This document shows positions 10,801 to 25,800 of a stretch of 64,000 nt of DNA, piece after piece. A model generated the notes under the pieces. The model saw nothing but the letters and a program-made list of their open reading frames with translations. It had not been told where the DNA came from and searched no databases. This DNA is from Cololabis saira (lineage: Eukaryota; Chordata; Actinopteri; Beloniformes; Belonidae): assembly GCF_033807715.1 (NCBI RefSeq), contig NC_084596.1, positions 31,442,879 to 31,506,878 on the forward strand, given 5' to 3'. The first letter of the stretch is position 1. Each line of letters opens with the position of its first letter. The position numbers were made by a program, and so were the translations under genes.

Positions 10801-13800
10801 GTAAGTTTACCTGATCCGAGCCTAATGCTGGCATCATTTAGTGTTGGGTTCTTAGGTTTGGGCTCACATAAGCGAAAAAGTAATTTACATTTTTCTTTTA
10901 ATTTGGCAATGCATTGTATAATTGTGCAACAGAACATCCAAGCAGTGGACCTTGAATGAATGAAAATTAAAGTGATCTTGTCTTTGAAGGCTTTGAATGC
11001 AAATAATATTAGTAGCAATAATTCAGTGGTTAGTTTATAGATTAGTGATAGTGTCATCTGAGCAGAGCCGTCTGAGAGATTTGCGAGGCCCTGTGCGAAA
11101 TGGCCAGGGGGCCCTCACGCAAAATTTTTGGGTTTTTCGGGTCGGATCGGGTGTCTATATGAGCAATTTTAACTCTCCAATTAGCAAAATACTGGATACC
11201 TTCCCCTGCCTCATCATCATTTGGCTTGCCTCGACGCGGGGCCCCGCGGCTGCTTGAGACCCGGTTGGATCGGTGATTTTTGTAACAAATTTATCAAATG
11301 AGCCTTTCAGAGAGGCATTAAACTCTTCCATTTTCTTTAGTTTTTTTTCTTTTTTCATCCCCTGATGGAAATTTCCTGAATCTGTCTCGTTCTCTCGACA
11401 TTTTGTGACAGTTTGTTCCAACTCCACCCGTCTGGATCAGAGCACCTTGTGTCTGCGCTTGGTCTGACGCAGTTGTATTGAACAACAGACACACGCATCA
11501 TTGCACATATATTTATTGATATGCACAGACTAGCACACATTTAGGTCTGTAATGGAACGTGACTTGATATTTATAAGGGAAAAAACGAGGAAAAAAAAAA
11601 AAAAAAAAAAAACGCCCATAGCGCAAGGACCCTTGGGGCGCGAGGCCCCGTGCGGTCGCACGGTCCGCACACCCCTTGCGGCGGCCCTGCATCTGAGTGT
11701 CATATTCTTTTGTTGAAAATCCAATTGCTTCCCGACTTTCCATTTCATTTTCTCCATTGTTTTTTATTTGGTTTACAGCTGAATTGTGCTTGCAGCATTT
11801 CTGTTAATGTAAAGTTAATGTAAATCTGTGATTTTCATGTTCAGTAATGCTCATCAGAATGTAATTATAGACTGTTAAAATAAACAGACAAACGTTAACT
11901 TTAACCTTTTATTTATATAGCATATTTCAATAACCTAAATTGACCAAGGTGATTCACAACATTAGACACAAATTAAAGATAAATACCTCAAACTGTATGA
12001 AATTATTTGAAATTGTTCATGGGCATACCACAGCTCTGAAACCTCTGTAATATTTAATCTGAATCATTACAGTTACATGTAGGGGCGAGAGTTTTTTTTT
12101 TTTTTTAATATTTTTATCCCAGTTTTATCCCCCATTTTATCATCCAGTGCTCCTATCTAAGTAACAGTCCTGGGCATTGCCATCCTCTACCAACCCTGGG
12201 AGGGCCCTGCACTGAGCTCAGGTCTCCTCCTTAACCTGAGGAGGGCGAGAGTTGATGTCATTTTATTCATAGAGATGCCAGTATCCACTGTTATTGGTCT
12301 GATTCACCATTTATTCCCTTATCAATTCCAGGCTTTTGTAACACGGTAATTGGTACACCTGCATGTGTTTTTCACTCCAACTCAACTTTATTGTGTGAAA
12401 AAATCACTCTCATCAAGCCAGAAGTGTAACACCTCTGCTAGTTATAGCTGTATCTCAATTCCAGGTGCAGTATAATTAAACAAATGTGAATCTGCCGCTC
12501 CTTCATTGTAGTCTTCTAATCATGTCTCATTGTTGATTCGTTGCATGTATTTCCATCGCCTGCCAGCATTGATAACAGATGTAGCAAATTTAGAGGCACG
12601 AACAGAGGCGTTTCTATTCTTCATGTAATTTGGAACCTGATCTGAGGTGGAGCTGATTTCCCCCCTACTGTTTACAAATCTGAGAGATAACTATGAAAGG
12701 TCACCATTGAACATGTTGAATTTAATCCTGTTTAATATAACACAGAACATGATTTGTACTTTTGGCTGGCTAATACTGGCTAATAACTTTCTTTAAGGTT
12801 TTGTAGACATTGTTGTCATAGAATTGGTGGCTGTGTTGAACTAATTTACATTATATTGAAAGGTGTTTCTAGCATTTTGTCCAGCTAATTTCTTCACACT
12901 TCTCTTCTGCTTTAATTTGCTTGACATAGTAAGATTGTGCATTTTTGCTGGATACATTATACATTTAATATATTTGCAATGACAATGCCTTTAAGTGATC
13001 ATGTTAAAATTGTTTCCAACCTATTAAACTCTTATTACATTAGTCTATGAAAATGATAAGCGAATCACGCTCCTCTGCCGTTGTCTGGTTGTATAAAAGC
13101 AGCTGTGCTGTAGTTCATGAATTGTGATTCACTGTCTTGAGTGATACTTCCTGTTATACCCAGACTGCGTCATTGCAGAAGCTCAGATTTCAACTCGTTC
13201 AATTTATTAATACTTTATAAATCCCAAGTGGAAATGAGGATGTTGTTGTAGTTTGAATTGTACATAAATAATGATATCCAGAACAGATATGGGGAGCAAA
13301 TATAATTCTTAAAGCAATGATCTAATGAAATTATTCTAGTTTTGGTGGCCTTTTTGTAAGTAACTGCTTACCTTCACAAACCAGGATGTTACTTTCTTGA
13401 CTAAAACTTGCCGGATTGAGTGTGTGAGAGGCATGGAGTGTCATCTTCCTTAAGAGTAGGATAAATATTTTGATTTCTTTTCTTAGGATTTAATAGCAGA
13501 TGTTTTAATCCAGTTTTTAAATTCAACATTTGAGAAATGTTTCAGGTGAAATGCACAGGTCATTATAGCCATGCTCTGAAATACCAGTGTCTTATGTAAT
13601 TATTTATTATCTATTTATTTTCTTGTAGAAGTCAGATGATCTCGCCGGAGGACTGTGAATTCATCAAGAAGTTTGAGGTGGCTAATTCTGAAGAGAAACA
13701 AGTTATTTTGACCAATGAGGGGCATCAGGTGAACAGTCCTTCTACACTTTCTTCCAGTGATGTTTTGATACTATGAAATGATTGAAAATTGGGGTTAGAT

Positions 13801-16800
13801 GGAAAGGACTGCGTTGCTTCTCTGTTTTTCTTATTTCTGTTTATATTTTGTGGATTGCCAAAGTATCAGGTCAGAGGGGTATTCCAGGAAGCAGGTTCAA
13901 CAAAGTCCGAGTTTAAACCTGAACTCCGAGTTGACTTATCCTGAGATAGGAAACTCGGAGTTTTCGGTTCCAGAACAGCGGATTTGAGTTAGTTCAATCA
14001 ACTCTGAGTTTGTTAAGCTCGAGTTAAAAAGCCATCATCAGTAGAGCCCTGATACAAGGATTCACCATGGCAACCGGCGACAAAAAAGATCCACATACGC
14101 TTTCTTTTTTTTTTTTTTTACTTTATTTAACATTTCAATTTACAAAATTCCTTTGAGGAAACATTAGTTTGCATCTGAAGATCCACATACTTCACGCCAC
14201 TGGAGCTAGAAGTGTTAATACGTGCGTATGGCGAGTATGAGAGCATATTTCGAAAAAAAAAAAAACAGCTGCAGAAGCAAAGGAGAGAATTGGCGTGGGA
14301 GAAAGTTGCTGCAGTCAATGTGTAAGTTTAAATGCAGTATTCATTTAACATTTAAGCACACTGTCTTATAATATTACAGATGAAAACGGTGGAATGGTAT
14401 TGAAGGAAATGTTATTGTCATTTAGATCAGGGGCTGCCGCCACACCTCGGCTTCAGGGGGAAATGTAAATGCTTTTTTAATTTTTTTTATACATTTATGG
14501 AATTACTCTGTGTCTATTTGTATTGATTTATTCTATTACTTAATACATATAAAATAACTACAAATGCATATCAGAACAACATGATGGATTTCACTAGGTA
14601 TTATCTTTCCCAACGCTTTTTCTGCTCTCTAACTCTGCCGCTTGCTGTCCGTGGTGCAGAAAACGGATGCGTATTGCGTAAAGGCCCATTGGCTGAATTG
14701 ACGCCACTGAGGGAGGAGACGGAGAGAAACTCAGGCTTTATTGAAGTAAACCTGCTAGCGAGCAGGTTAGGTTCAGAGGCTCAGTTGCCGTAGTAACTGA
14801 CTCAGAGTTTGAGTTAAATCGCTTTCTAGAACTGAAAACTCCGAAAACTCAGACTTTTCACTAAACCCGCTTCCTGGAATACCCCTCAGGACTCAGTGTT
14901 TGCCAATATGCAAAATAAATGACTCAAACTAAAATTTGATCGGTACATCCCTTCTAACTACATTTTTATACAGACATTGTTATTAATTACCACCTATTTT
15001 AGTCAAAATGTGGCATGGCAGTTGTTGCAGATTTGTGTTAGAGCTGTCGTGCGTGTGTGTGTGTGTGTGTGCGTGTGCGCGCGTGCGTGTGTGTATAAAA
15101 TTTATGGGGAGATACAAGTGATGCTGTGTTCTTATTTTGCTCAGTGTGCAAAGACGTTTCTGAACTTGATGGCCCACATCTCCAAGGAGCAGACCGTCCA
15201 ATACATCCTGACTCTGATTGATGACACTCTTCAGGTACACTGATGTACACATGGCTTTAGGAAAAATGGGTTACACATAGTCAATAATTATTTACAGCGC
15301 TTCAGACAACCAAAGATAGTCAGCTTAAAAGTTTTACCCTCATGCATTGGCCGGCTTGGCAAATGTCTTTTTCTTACTTGAATTTTAGACACAACTGAAA
15401 CTTAAGTTTATACGTTTTTACAAGCTAGGCTGGACAGAAAATGGAATTTAAATGTCCTCTTAAAAAACAGATTTTGCAGAGTTTATAAACCTAGAAATGA
15501 GAAGTATTAAACCAAAAATGTCATGTTAAATAAAAATAGTACTTATGGAGTCATTTAAATAATTTAGTTGAAGATTTATTTCACCAGGGGTTTTCGTGGT
15601 TGTTTTTAAATGTTTTCTTATGAGAGTATCAATGTTTACTCATTGAGATTTATTATTTCCACCCTTTTCAGTTTGGTGTCCAGGTTTACAGTGCAAGTGC
15701 TCACTTATTATTTTGCTTCAAATGCCTATTAGGAGAACCATCAGAGGGTGAACATTTTCTTTGACTACGCCAAGAAGACAAAAAACACTGCCTGGTCCTA
15801 CTTTCTTCCTATGCTGAATCGTCAGGACCTCTTTACTGTCCACATGGTGAGTTCTTTTTTAGATCTGATTTAGGCAAAATGCAGACATCAAATTAGCTGA
15901 GATCTGTCCCAAGTAGCATTGCTATTATATGGACAAAATGCATATTTATCAATCATAGCATTAAAAACACTGCATCAATCAAGTTAACCTTGATTAACTT
16001 CGGCGGTACTGCAGTACTCGTTTTTTTTTAAGCACAAAAAATAGGTGAGTGTAAAAATTCAAATCGTGTGCTCCTATTGCAGTAGTTGATACCTGCTTAG
16101 AAATGATCAGGGGAAGGACAGACATTGAATTGGCAACGAAGTCACTGGTGAGATTGTGTAGCAAATTAAGGCTGGCCTTGGGTTCATTATTATAGAAGAG
16201 CTATTACAGCACATATTGCTGTAAACATTAATACTGGCTGTGATAAAGAGGTTTCAGAACATGCCGTGCCAAACAGACTATTGTGTATGAGGCTCAACAG
16301 CAGCAAAACAATCAGAGCACCCATACTGACCCTCTGTCCACCATATAAAGTACCCATAATGGAAATGTTATCACCAGAAACTGGAGCGAGGAGCAATGAG
16401 CGACTGTGGCCTCCTGTGAGCTGTATAAAACGATGTGATGTGTTGTTGCTCTCCCCTCCCTCTCTTATTAGTCAAAGCTTTAAGCCACATCAGGGTATTA
16501 GTCTCGCTTTTCAAGGCTCCCTTTTCTCTCATCTCCATGACGTGATGCTAATTGTATTTCAACACACCAGCAATGTGCCTTGAAATTAGTATAATTATTG
16601 ATGATTTCACCTGTAGATGACAGTATTTTGAACTATTGTTGCATTTATCCAGAATCTATTTGGTGCATAAGTTATGTGTGTCCTCAGAAATGAAGGCTAC
16701 ACGTACACAAATGCCATCACTGAGGTGATAGGTGGAGGCAGGAAGAGGGCAAATGTAACCAGATGTGTAATGTACTTGAGCTGCCATCTTTATGTCAGTT

Positions 16801-19800
16801 TTCTCCATGTTCAATGTTTAAAACTTTAAGTACGTTTCATACAGTCTGACCTGGCTGGCGTGTTGGCGTATGTCAACAGTCACAATGATGATGCAGTAAA
16901 AAAAAAAAAAAAATTCCTTTGGTCCAAAACTCAAATGAAAGGGTCATTAACACACGTGTGCAGACTTTGGTGGCAAGTTGATGGCGCTCAGAGATCAGTG
17001 GCAGATCTTGGGGCTGGATTGGGGGGCAGTGCATGTTAGCTGTTGTTACTATAAAACAAAGACTGATTATCCAGCTGTACCCTCCTATGTGATTTTGTGC
17101 TTGTGTTGTTCTCTCAGATGTAAGTTGCTTTGGATAAAAGCGTCAGCTAAATGACAGTAGTAGTAATAGTAATAGTAACAGTAGTAGTAGTAGTAGCAGA
17201 TCGGACAGCCGTGTCTTATGATGCCAGAGGGAGAGAGTGGGCACAACGGATGTGGTTCACAGGATGGAAATCTGCAGGATTGCAGTATTTTTCTGTATTC
17301 TTTTGATGTTGTACACCAGTACCAGTGTTGGGTGACCCTTATCAAATGATATGCTTTCATATGTGTTTAAGAATGTAATATATTTTAAATATTATGTACA
17401 TTTTTGTGGAAAATAGGGAAAGTATAAAAATACACACATTTTATATTACACATACATTCCTGCGATTAAAATCATGCTTTGTAATTGCACTGCTCTGTTA
17501 AATGTTTAACAAGTGTTTGTTTCTAATATTAACTCGCTATCAATAGACAGACTTCCACTTTTTTTCTGAAAAACAAGCAATTATTGCAAGGCCTCTCCCT
17601 GCCACCCTTTTCAACTGTAAAGTGACTAATGACATATCTAATATAGGACACACACGGCCAATTAGGAATGCCGACCAGATGGTATTCAGCAGGTGGGCAA
17701 AATGTGACCTCATGTCACTGACATGGCTCTCAACTCAACCTAAGTGTCAAGCTGTGTCTGCTTTTAGATTGTACCTTTTAATGTGTTTACTCATCCTCTG
17801 ATGACAAGAAGTAAGTATGTATTTATTCCTCTCAGGGTAGGACAAAGGCAGAGCTTGCCAAGAGGAAATTGTTTATGAGAGATGTTAATGGAGTCATTGT
17901 TGGACTAAAGTATATGAGGCCAGTATTGTGGAAGGATTTCTGGAGTCTCTGAAGCTGCACCCAGATTTTTTACTTATCTAGCCTTTCTCATGAATTTTAT
18001 TTGGAGAAGCAGCAATGCTTCATGAAATTCCTTATCATATAGAGTGCCACGGCTAAAATTGAGTAAGGTCTCTCATTTAGATACTCTATATTGTGGTACT
18101 CGCATCTAAACAAAATAGTGAAAGGAAAAGTCTGTTCTGGAAAAGCATTACTTTTTCAGTTATTTAGGGAACAGTGTTTATTATGCATTTGCATTATGCA
18201 TAAGTATTCTAAGAAAGAGCAATTTGTTGGACAACATTCCAGGGTTCCAGCTGGTTTGGATTGTAGACAAAGACCAAAGTAAAACGTCCATAAACAGTCA
18301 GTTTGAACTTTGAGGTCATGGTCTGACAACTTCACTAAAAGCTGCTGAAAGGACTCCTGAATTGCTCCATTGAATCAGCCCTGACCTTAAGCACTTTGAA
18401 CGTTTGTGGGAAGTTGCAAAATGTGGAGCGTACAACCCGAGAAAACTAAAACAAGAGCGAACCAACATAGCCTTGGGCAGACATAATCTTCCCATTAACA
18501 GTGACTGCATCCAAAGGTTGGGCAATAATACATTTGGTTATGGGTACTATTATTTTTGCACATTCAATTATGCAAAATATTTAGTTGAACCAAAAATCAT
18601 CATAAAAGTCTGAGTTAAACATGAATAAATAATGACGGAGGCCATTAACCTTTGTGAGTTTAAAGTCGCGGCATAAAGTCATTTGTTCTGTTTTCATGAA
18701 AGAATACCAGCACATTTGCGTGTTTGTAATTAAAAATGACCTTATTTGGCATTGCAAGCAATATTAAAAGTCTTGGTGGAAATTTCTAATGTTGTTAAAT
18801 CTTATTTTACTCCATAAATGTTAGGCGGCGAGGATCATCGCTAAGCTGGCTGCCTGGGGCCGTGATCTTATGGAAGGAAGTGATCTGAACTACTACTTCA
18901 ACTGGATCAAAAGTCAGCTCAGTTCACAGGTACATCAATGAAATTGATTCTGAAAAAATATGTATCATGTTCCCTTCTGAATCAGCATGATTTTAACTAT
19001 GGGATGCAAGGAGAAGTAGATATTAACAGCACAATATATCAAAGTATAGTTTCAGGAAAAGTCTGATCTTTCCTTTCTTTTTTTTAAATTGAGATGCAGT
19101 TGTCAGCATTGTGCTGTAAAATCTCAGTATTGAATCTTGTAATAATAATATTTTACAATAAATACATCATGGTCATTACTATATCTGGTAACTATGCTGA
19201 TTTGAAAACTGTTTTTTTGCTGTCTTGAGCTCACAGGGAAGACCTTATCTGAACTCATATAAAGCATTCTTATACTGTATTTAAGCAGCCTTGTCAGACC
19301 GTGAGAAGATCTAATGTCAGCAGCTCAGTAGGTGTCGTATCTGTCTTAGATTTATTCACTTAAGAGTGGGATGACAAATACCTGAATTGTTTTGTGCTGC
19401 ACTATTGCACATCACTATTTCTAATATACGGTGGTATTACCTTCAGTTCGGATAGTCACCTCCTTGTATAGTACGATTTCTATTTTCTCTATCCTTTGAT
19501 CATATATGTGGTTCTTATTGGTAATTCATTTCTCTTCATGTTTTTTTGCTAATGCATTTTATGCTAATCTTTCTCTTCAACAGCTAGGCAAGGAATCTGA
19601 GCATCCTCCATCCCCCAAAAATGCATTTGTGGTCAAACTTGCAGCACGTACTGTCTGGCATTCTGACATTGTAAAGAAAAGTTGTGAAAATTGTGAACTC
19701 TTTTTGCACCTGTTTCTTTTGTTTATCTCCTGTTAGAATCTACATGGTACAGGTCCAGAAACAGGCACAGGAACAGGAATTATTACCCCCAGTGAAGTGA

Positions 19801-22800
19801 GTATGAGTGAAGTGCATCATCAGTCACTCCAGCGCCTCCAGGAGAAAAAAAAAGGGAGGACAGAATCACAGGTTTTTGCGAGCTGACATGTTCCAGCAGC
19901 CACTCGACTTTCACATCTTTTCAGTCCTCCCCTTTCCTCTGCTTTCCAGTTTTTTTTTAATTAATACTTCCAGATGGATGGATAGATGGTTGTATTTATG
20001 AGCTTTTCAAGAAAGGACTCTCCATATACAGCATGGTGTTTGCTGCCACTGTTTGATTTTAAATGTACAAGTAAAGATTGCATGCCAGATGCCAATTCTC
20101 CCTAATGCTGAAAGCGCATGACAAACGGCTTACCTTGAACATTAGAGTAACAAGAGAAAATTGACACACCATTTGCACAGCAGCAGCATCCTACCATCTT
20201 ATATCCCATACCTTTTAGAGCATAGCACAATTAATCTGAGAGTGCTGCTCAGAAATATGTCCATGAAAGCTATTTAATAACTTATCATCTCCCCTTTCCT
20301 CTGCATTTTCAACCAGGTAATCTCTGCTCCTCTGTCTTCACCGCTGCCTGAATCTCTTGTTGGACTTTTGCTTACATTCACCCTCTTTCAATTAACAGAT
20401 GAATCTAATCTTTGTTTTTCCTCCTGTCAGCTTCCTTCACTCTAATCTCACTTTACATTATTCTGCTCAGGTGTGATGGGACACTCCCCCTCCCCCCCGC
20501 TATTGTGCTGTATGTGTGTGATCAAGCATGTGTTGATTTATATATATATATATCTAATAGGATGCATGTGCACTGCCTCAGGTTGGATATGTGACATTAA
20601 TGCAAGGTTTGGACTGGTCCTCCTGCATATGTTATTTGCTTGTCGACTACTTGATGTTTCAAAACGGTATTAAATGTACATGACTCTAAAATGTAGGTTG
20701 TTCTTCTCATAAACCACACCACTTAGGCCTGTGCTCCTGTTTGAAATTGAATGTGCCTCTTGTCTTTGGCAGAGCTCTCAGTATGTCCAGTGCGTGGCTG
20801 GATGCCTCCAGCTGATGCTGAGGGTGAATGAATACAGGTTTGCCTGGGTGGAAGCTGATGGAGTCAACTGGTGAGTGGTGATTCATGTCCTAGAAAGTTC
20901 CTGTTTTTCTGTCACAGAAAAGAAAATGATACCTTTTAAAGGCCGCATGAAGTATGTCTTTTTTTTTTTTTGAGCTATTGTACAATACCTTTCATGGTTT
21001 AGCTTTTATCGTCCCTGACATTCCTTTTCAGTTTCTCATCATAATGGCATTAATTCCTTCTATTCAGTGTCAAAATGTATTCGGCTCAGAAACCTTACCA
21101 GACTTAAAACTGCAGACAATATTTGGCTAGAAGTACTGTGATTACTTTCATTTTCCAATATATACATGTTGTCTCGAAGACATCTATAATATATAATGTA
21201 TGCCATCAGATCTGCAATGTCATTTTGAGCTATTTTAATGAAAACACTATTGACACGAACACATTAATGATCTTTAGTTTATATTTTCATTCCTAACAAT
21301 TTGCTGCACTATTAATAATAGTATCAAGTTTTTCTGATTTGATTACTTGACATCCCAGGAGATATTGTGGGCACTGACGGCCATGCTGATATTGTTCATG
21401 CTGCATCAAATTTCACTTTTTTCCCAGCATCTTAAGGTTACCTGCATTACTTTACGATGGGAGTCTGCCTGTGTCTCTCATTAACTGCCTTCTTCTGTAT
21501 AACTATCATTTTGTCTTTCAAGGATCCAATGGTTTTGATAAAATGGTGCAAGGGAAAAACACTGAGATGAAACAATGATTAGTTATATTGAAAAATTAAC
21601 CATACCAAGTGCCCATTATAGGGGCATATGGCCCATTGTTAATAAAGCCTGTGTTGCATTTTAATTGTTCAAGCAGTTATAGATTTTGTCACTACTTGAA
21701 TAAAACACAGATGTTTTAGTTTCACTTTGTCTATTTTTTTCCAAACAGTAGGGCTGCTGAGTAATGGACAAAATTGTGCTGATGGGGTTAAAAAGACTCT
21801 TAGACAGCAGGCTCACATTGACTGGAATACCTGCTTAGAATCTGAAGGAGTGGCCACATATAAAGTTGGAAGGTGCTGAGTAAACTCTGTTACAGGACAA
21901 CTTTTACTCCCTCCAGTTGTGTTATGTTGACCAAAGTCTCCCTTTCTAAGACGTTGACTTGAGCTGAACTCTGTATGTTACAGTCTAGTGAAGAATGAGT
22001 CTTTAGGGAGTTGTGAAAGCAAGTCACTGTAAAGGAAGGGGTCGCTTTGGGTTTATAACACAAGAGGTAACGAAGGCAGGATTGCGACATGGAATTTGCT
22101 ACGATAAACCACATTAGCATCCACGCCTACTCTACGGTAAAGCCGATGCAGGTCCTCAAAATTAGAATATACTGCACACCAGAAAACATCTTTCAGCTTT
22201 TGGTGCATCTGAAATCTTCTTGGATACCTTCTGGAGCCATATTTCTTTAAAAAAAAAAAAAAAAAGTCTAGTTAAAGCAGCGCAGGACTGAAAAATATAA
22301 AAGGCTTAAAATTCCTGCCTCTGCCATAAAGGTGGAATTATTAATGATTCCTACCATCTGTCACTTGGCTCCATCATTCTTCTTTTATATAATTATAAAG
22401 CTTTCATGCTTAATTTGTAAGAAAATTGTTGCCCATTCAAAAGATTTACATTTTTGAACTGTTGCTTTCTAGCTTTAAGCATCAGATTTGTACTCTGCAT
22501 TTTAAGCAACTCTTCAATTATCTAAAGACTGAACATTTTATTCCGCGCAATCATCGGTGATTATGGCGGTGCAGCAGGAAGGTACACAGCTGTGAAAGCT
22601 CCACTTATAGTAAACAAGGATTAGATAGAGTTCTTCTATGACCAACTTCCACTTATTTTATCCATATTGATTTTGTATCAACTGTGTTTTTTTTTGTCTG
22701 TTTAACAGCATCACAGCAGTGCTGAGCAACAAGTGTGGCTTCCAGCTCCAGTACCAGATGATCTTCTGTGTGTGGCTGCTGGCCTTCAGTCCTCAGCTCT

Positions 22801-25800
22801 GTGAACAGTTGAGACGTTACAACGTAGTCCCAGCCCTCTCTGATATCCTCCAGGAGTCTGTCAAGGAGAAGGTCACTCGAATTATCCTGGCTGCCTTCAG
22901 GGTTAGTGGAGAATTTTTCCCATTCGGTGGAAAACAATACTTTTCATTTAGAATTTGAGCACACTGTGTTGCATTTTTGGATCATACTGTCTGTTCTTAA
23001 CGAAGCCCAGAACCTTCCCAGATCTGTGGCTTTCATTGTCTTTTTTTCATTGTGTTTCTGTGCACACTCTGTCTCAGTCCTATCTTCGTTTTCTGCCACT
23101 GCAGGCAGCTATTTTCAGTGAAAAACCAGGTCCATCCTACGTTTTTGGTATCAAAAATAAAACATAAGCAACAAGTTAATGAGCATGTTGAAGCATTTAG
23201 CATCTTAAGTAACTGATTCATTTGCTAGTTCTTTTTGTGAGACAAATAATTTAGTTTTTTCTGACAAAAGAACTGGCAAATCAATTTGTAATCCAGAGAC
23301 AAAAATTAACCTTACTAAATCATTAAGTAACTGATGTTTCATGTGTTTATTTTTACAGATGACACATACCTCTAAATTAATAACAGGACTGTAATTGTGG
23401 AATGAGGATTATGACAATTATGTGGCATCTAAATCTTAAATGTGATGTTTTCCTCTCCCGTACATGTTTCAGTATAACATATTCACAATTTTCTAACCTT
23501 GAATTTTTGTATGAAAAGTACTCTGAGTTTCAAGTATTTCAGTCATTGATTTATCTCATGTCACTCGGTTTGAATGCATTTACTTATTTATTTTTGTCTA
23601 TTGAGGCATAGAAACACCGCTGGAGTTATTTACTGAAACTCAGCTGCCTCTGACTCCTTTTCAAACCAGGACTTACACGGGGAGCTGTGTCACATTTTTT
23701 GAAGCTTTTGTGAAAGGGGACCTGAGCTTTCAAGCTTTTTTAGTTGCCTATTTAAAAATAGACCAAGTGCATCAAATTAACACAATTTAAAATGATTTCC
23801 TCAAACATATATTGTTCTATTGAAAATGTCTTAATTTCCACTGGGGTTAAAGGTACGGGTTTAACTTGATGATGATTTAATCTATATAAAATATTCTTTG
23901 TGTATTTTGTAACCCTTGCAGAGCATTTTGAACATTTGCATGCAATTACATGCAATACGTTTCAGAAGAGAACTCTTGAACATACATGAAGCTGCTTATA
24001 AGACAGCCAAACACATAAATGATGTGACAATTCTGTTTCCCTTTCAGCCCCCTGCTGTGATTACACAAGACATGTGGTGAATATTTAAAACAGTCCTAGT
24101 TTTTAACTGTGAGATCCCAGTAGTTATGTTGTGACAAAATTGCATCAACAACAGAATCTCTATTTTTTTTTTCTCCTTGTGATATGCTTTTGTGATTTTT
24201 AACCACAGAACATTATTAAGTCTGATAGCTTCACTGGACATCTGGAGCAATGCAAAAAAGCTAAAAGAAATCAGTGCAATCATTCCCACCTCTACAAAAA
24301 ATTAACTGTTGCAATTAGGAAATTATGGAAAATAAATTCTGATCTTGATTGCACACATGAACATATCGCTGTAAGTTGTGTATTATTGGTATTATAACAA
24401 CAATAATGCTTTACATTTGTCTGATTTACAGTCCACCGTCTTCATATCGATTAGAATACTAAATATTCATCCCGAGTCCACTAGTACTGTCCCGGGGGAA
24501 ATATGGATTTGTAAACCAATAGCTTTCAGGGACAGGTTTTGTCCAGCCCAGCGACATCAGAGAGCCTCAGTGGCTGTTCTCTGAGCACAATGGTGAAATT
24601 AATGGCATTGATTACATGATTGAAACATGAGCCTCGGGGGAGCAGATTCTGAAATGCATGACTTTGACTTGTAAAGCGTCTTTTTCAGGGCGTTTCTCTC
24701 AGTGTGACCTGTCACCTGAGTCAGGATATATCTGTGGTTATGATGGAATGTGTTTTGAGTGTCTGTATTGACAGATTTCTCTCTACTTGAATTTTATCTG
24801 AGGGAAGTCATGCGCTCTCAATGGACTGCACTTGTCCCCATTTTTTTATTTAAGTTTCTTCATTTCACCTCACTTGCCTCAACAGTAATCATATCAAACA
24901 TTTGGAAATGTACCCATTAATAAAGGGCCTCCATTTTAAATTTGTGGGAACAAAAGTCACTTGTTGAGTTGGACTTCATAGCTAATTTCATGCAACATAT
25001 GGAGACCCTGAACAGTTTTGTTAAGTGAGTTTTCCTCTGAGTCATTCAGCTTACTTTATACTCCATATGCCCTACAGCAAGAAGAGTTAAGCAGCATCGC
25101 TGCTTAACAATAACTGAGTCTCCATGAACATTTTGAGTTAGTTGAGACTGTTGCATGTTAAAGGTTCAATTATTTTACTAAATAGTACACATTATTCTGC
25201 ATGTTATTGCTTTCCCAAATGTCCTAATTATGAAAACAATTCTGCTCACCACATGGGATGAGCGACGTGACTGAAATTATCCCAGACCATCTGGATGTCC
25301 TTGAATGCATCCTTAAATGCGGCTCTGTGGAGCGTGTGATGTTTTCACTCCAAACAAAGCCTCAAACTTGGATCATCTTTCTTGTCTTTCATTCTTTCTT
25401 TTAATTTTCAAACTGTACTGGGGTCAGATTAAATTAATGTGCTATTCTTGTGCCTTCAGCAGAAAAGGCATGATTTGCATTTTTATTGTTGTGCACACAT
25501 TTCAGGTTCTTGTTTGATGATATTTTTCAGATACTCGCTGTAGATGTGCTTTCAGTAGTGCCTTTAAGTGTATGATTAAGGTATAAATGATTTGCCTTTC
25601 CAATATCAATCTTCTTTAGAGCAGCTTCTAATTTTGTTATCAGAATTTTTACTCCATTGTGGCATGAGCTTTGTGGCTTTTTCCAAAGATGTAGCTTCAA
25701 AAATACCTTTTACAATACTTGAACATTGTGTTCCTGATGGTGAAGAGCTCTTTTTCATCCCATAACCTTCAGAGCTTGTAGCTTTGAATCCTGATTTAAA

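Larger units (their letters stand above)
10801..13628. other. atp6v1h intron 2
   Basis: Non-coding. It holds a hAT-like element (11063-11689) and a short interspersed repeat (about 12085-12245). The remainder is AT-rich with no recognisable feature. Confidence 0.7.
13729..15144. other. atp6v1h intron 3
   Basis: Largely occupied by the TIR element at 13875-14886. The rest carries only a GT/GC-rich simple repeat (15049-15094) just before exon 4. Confidence 0.7.

Noticed and set aside
10997..11257. Plus-strand 86-codon frame across the hAT in intron 2
   Set aside because: Antisense shadow of the minus-strand transposase relic; it crosses the element boundary.
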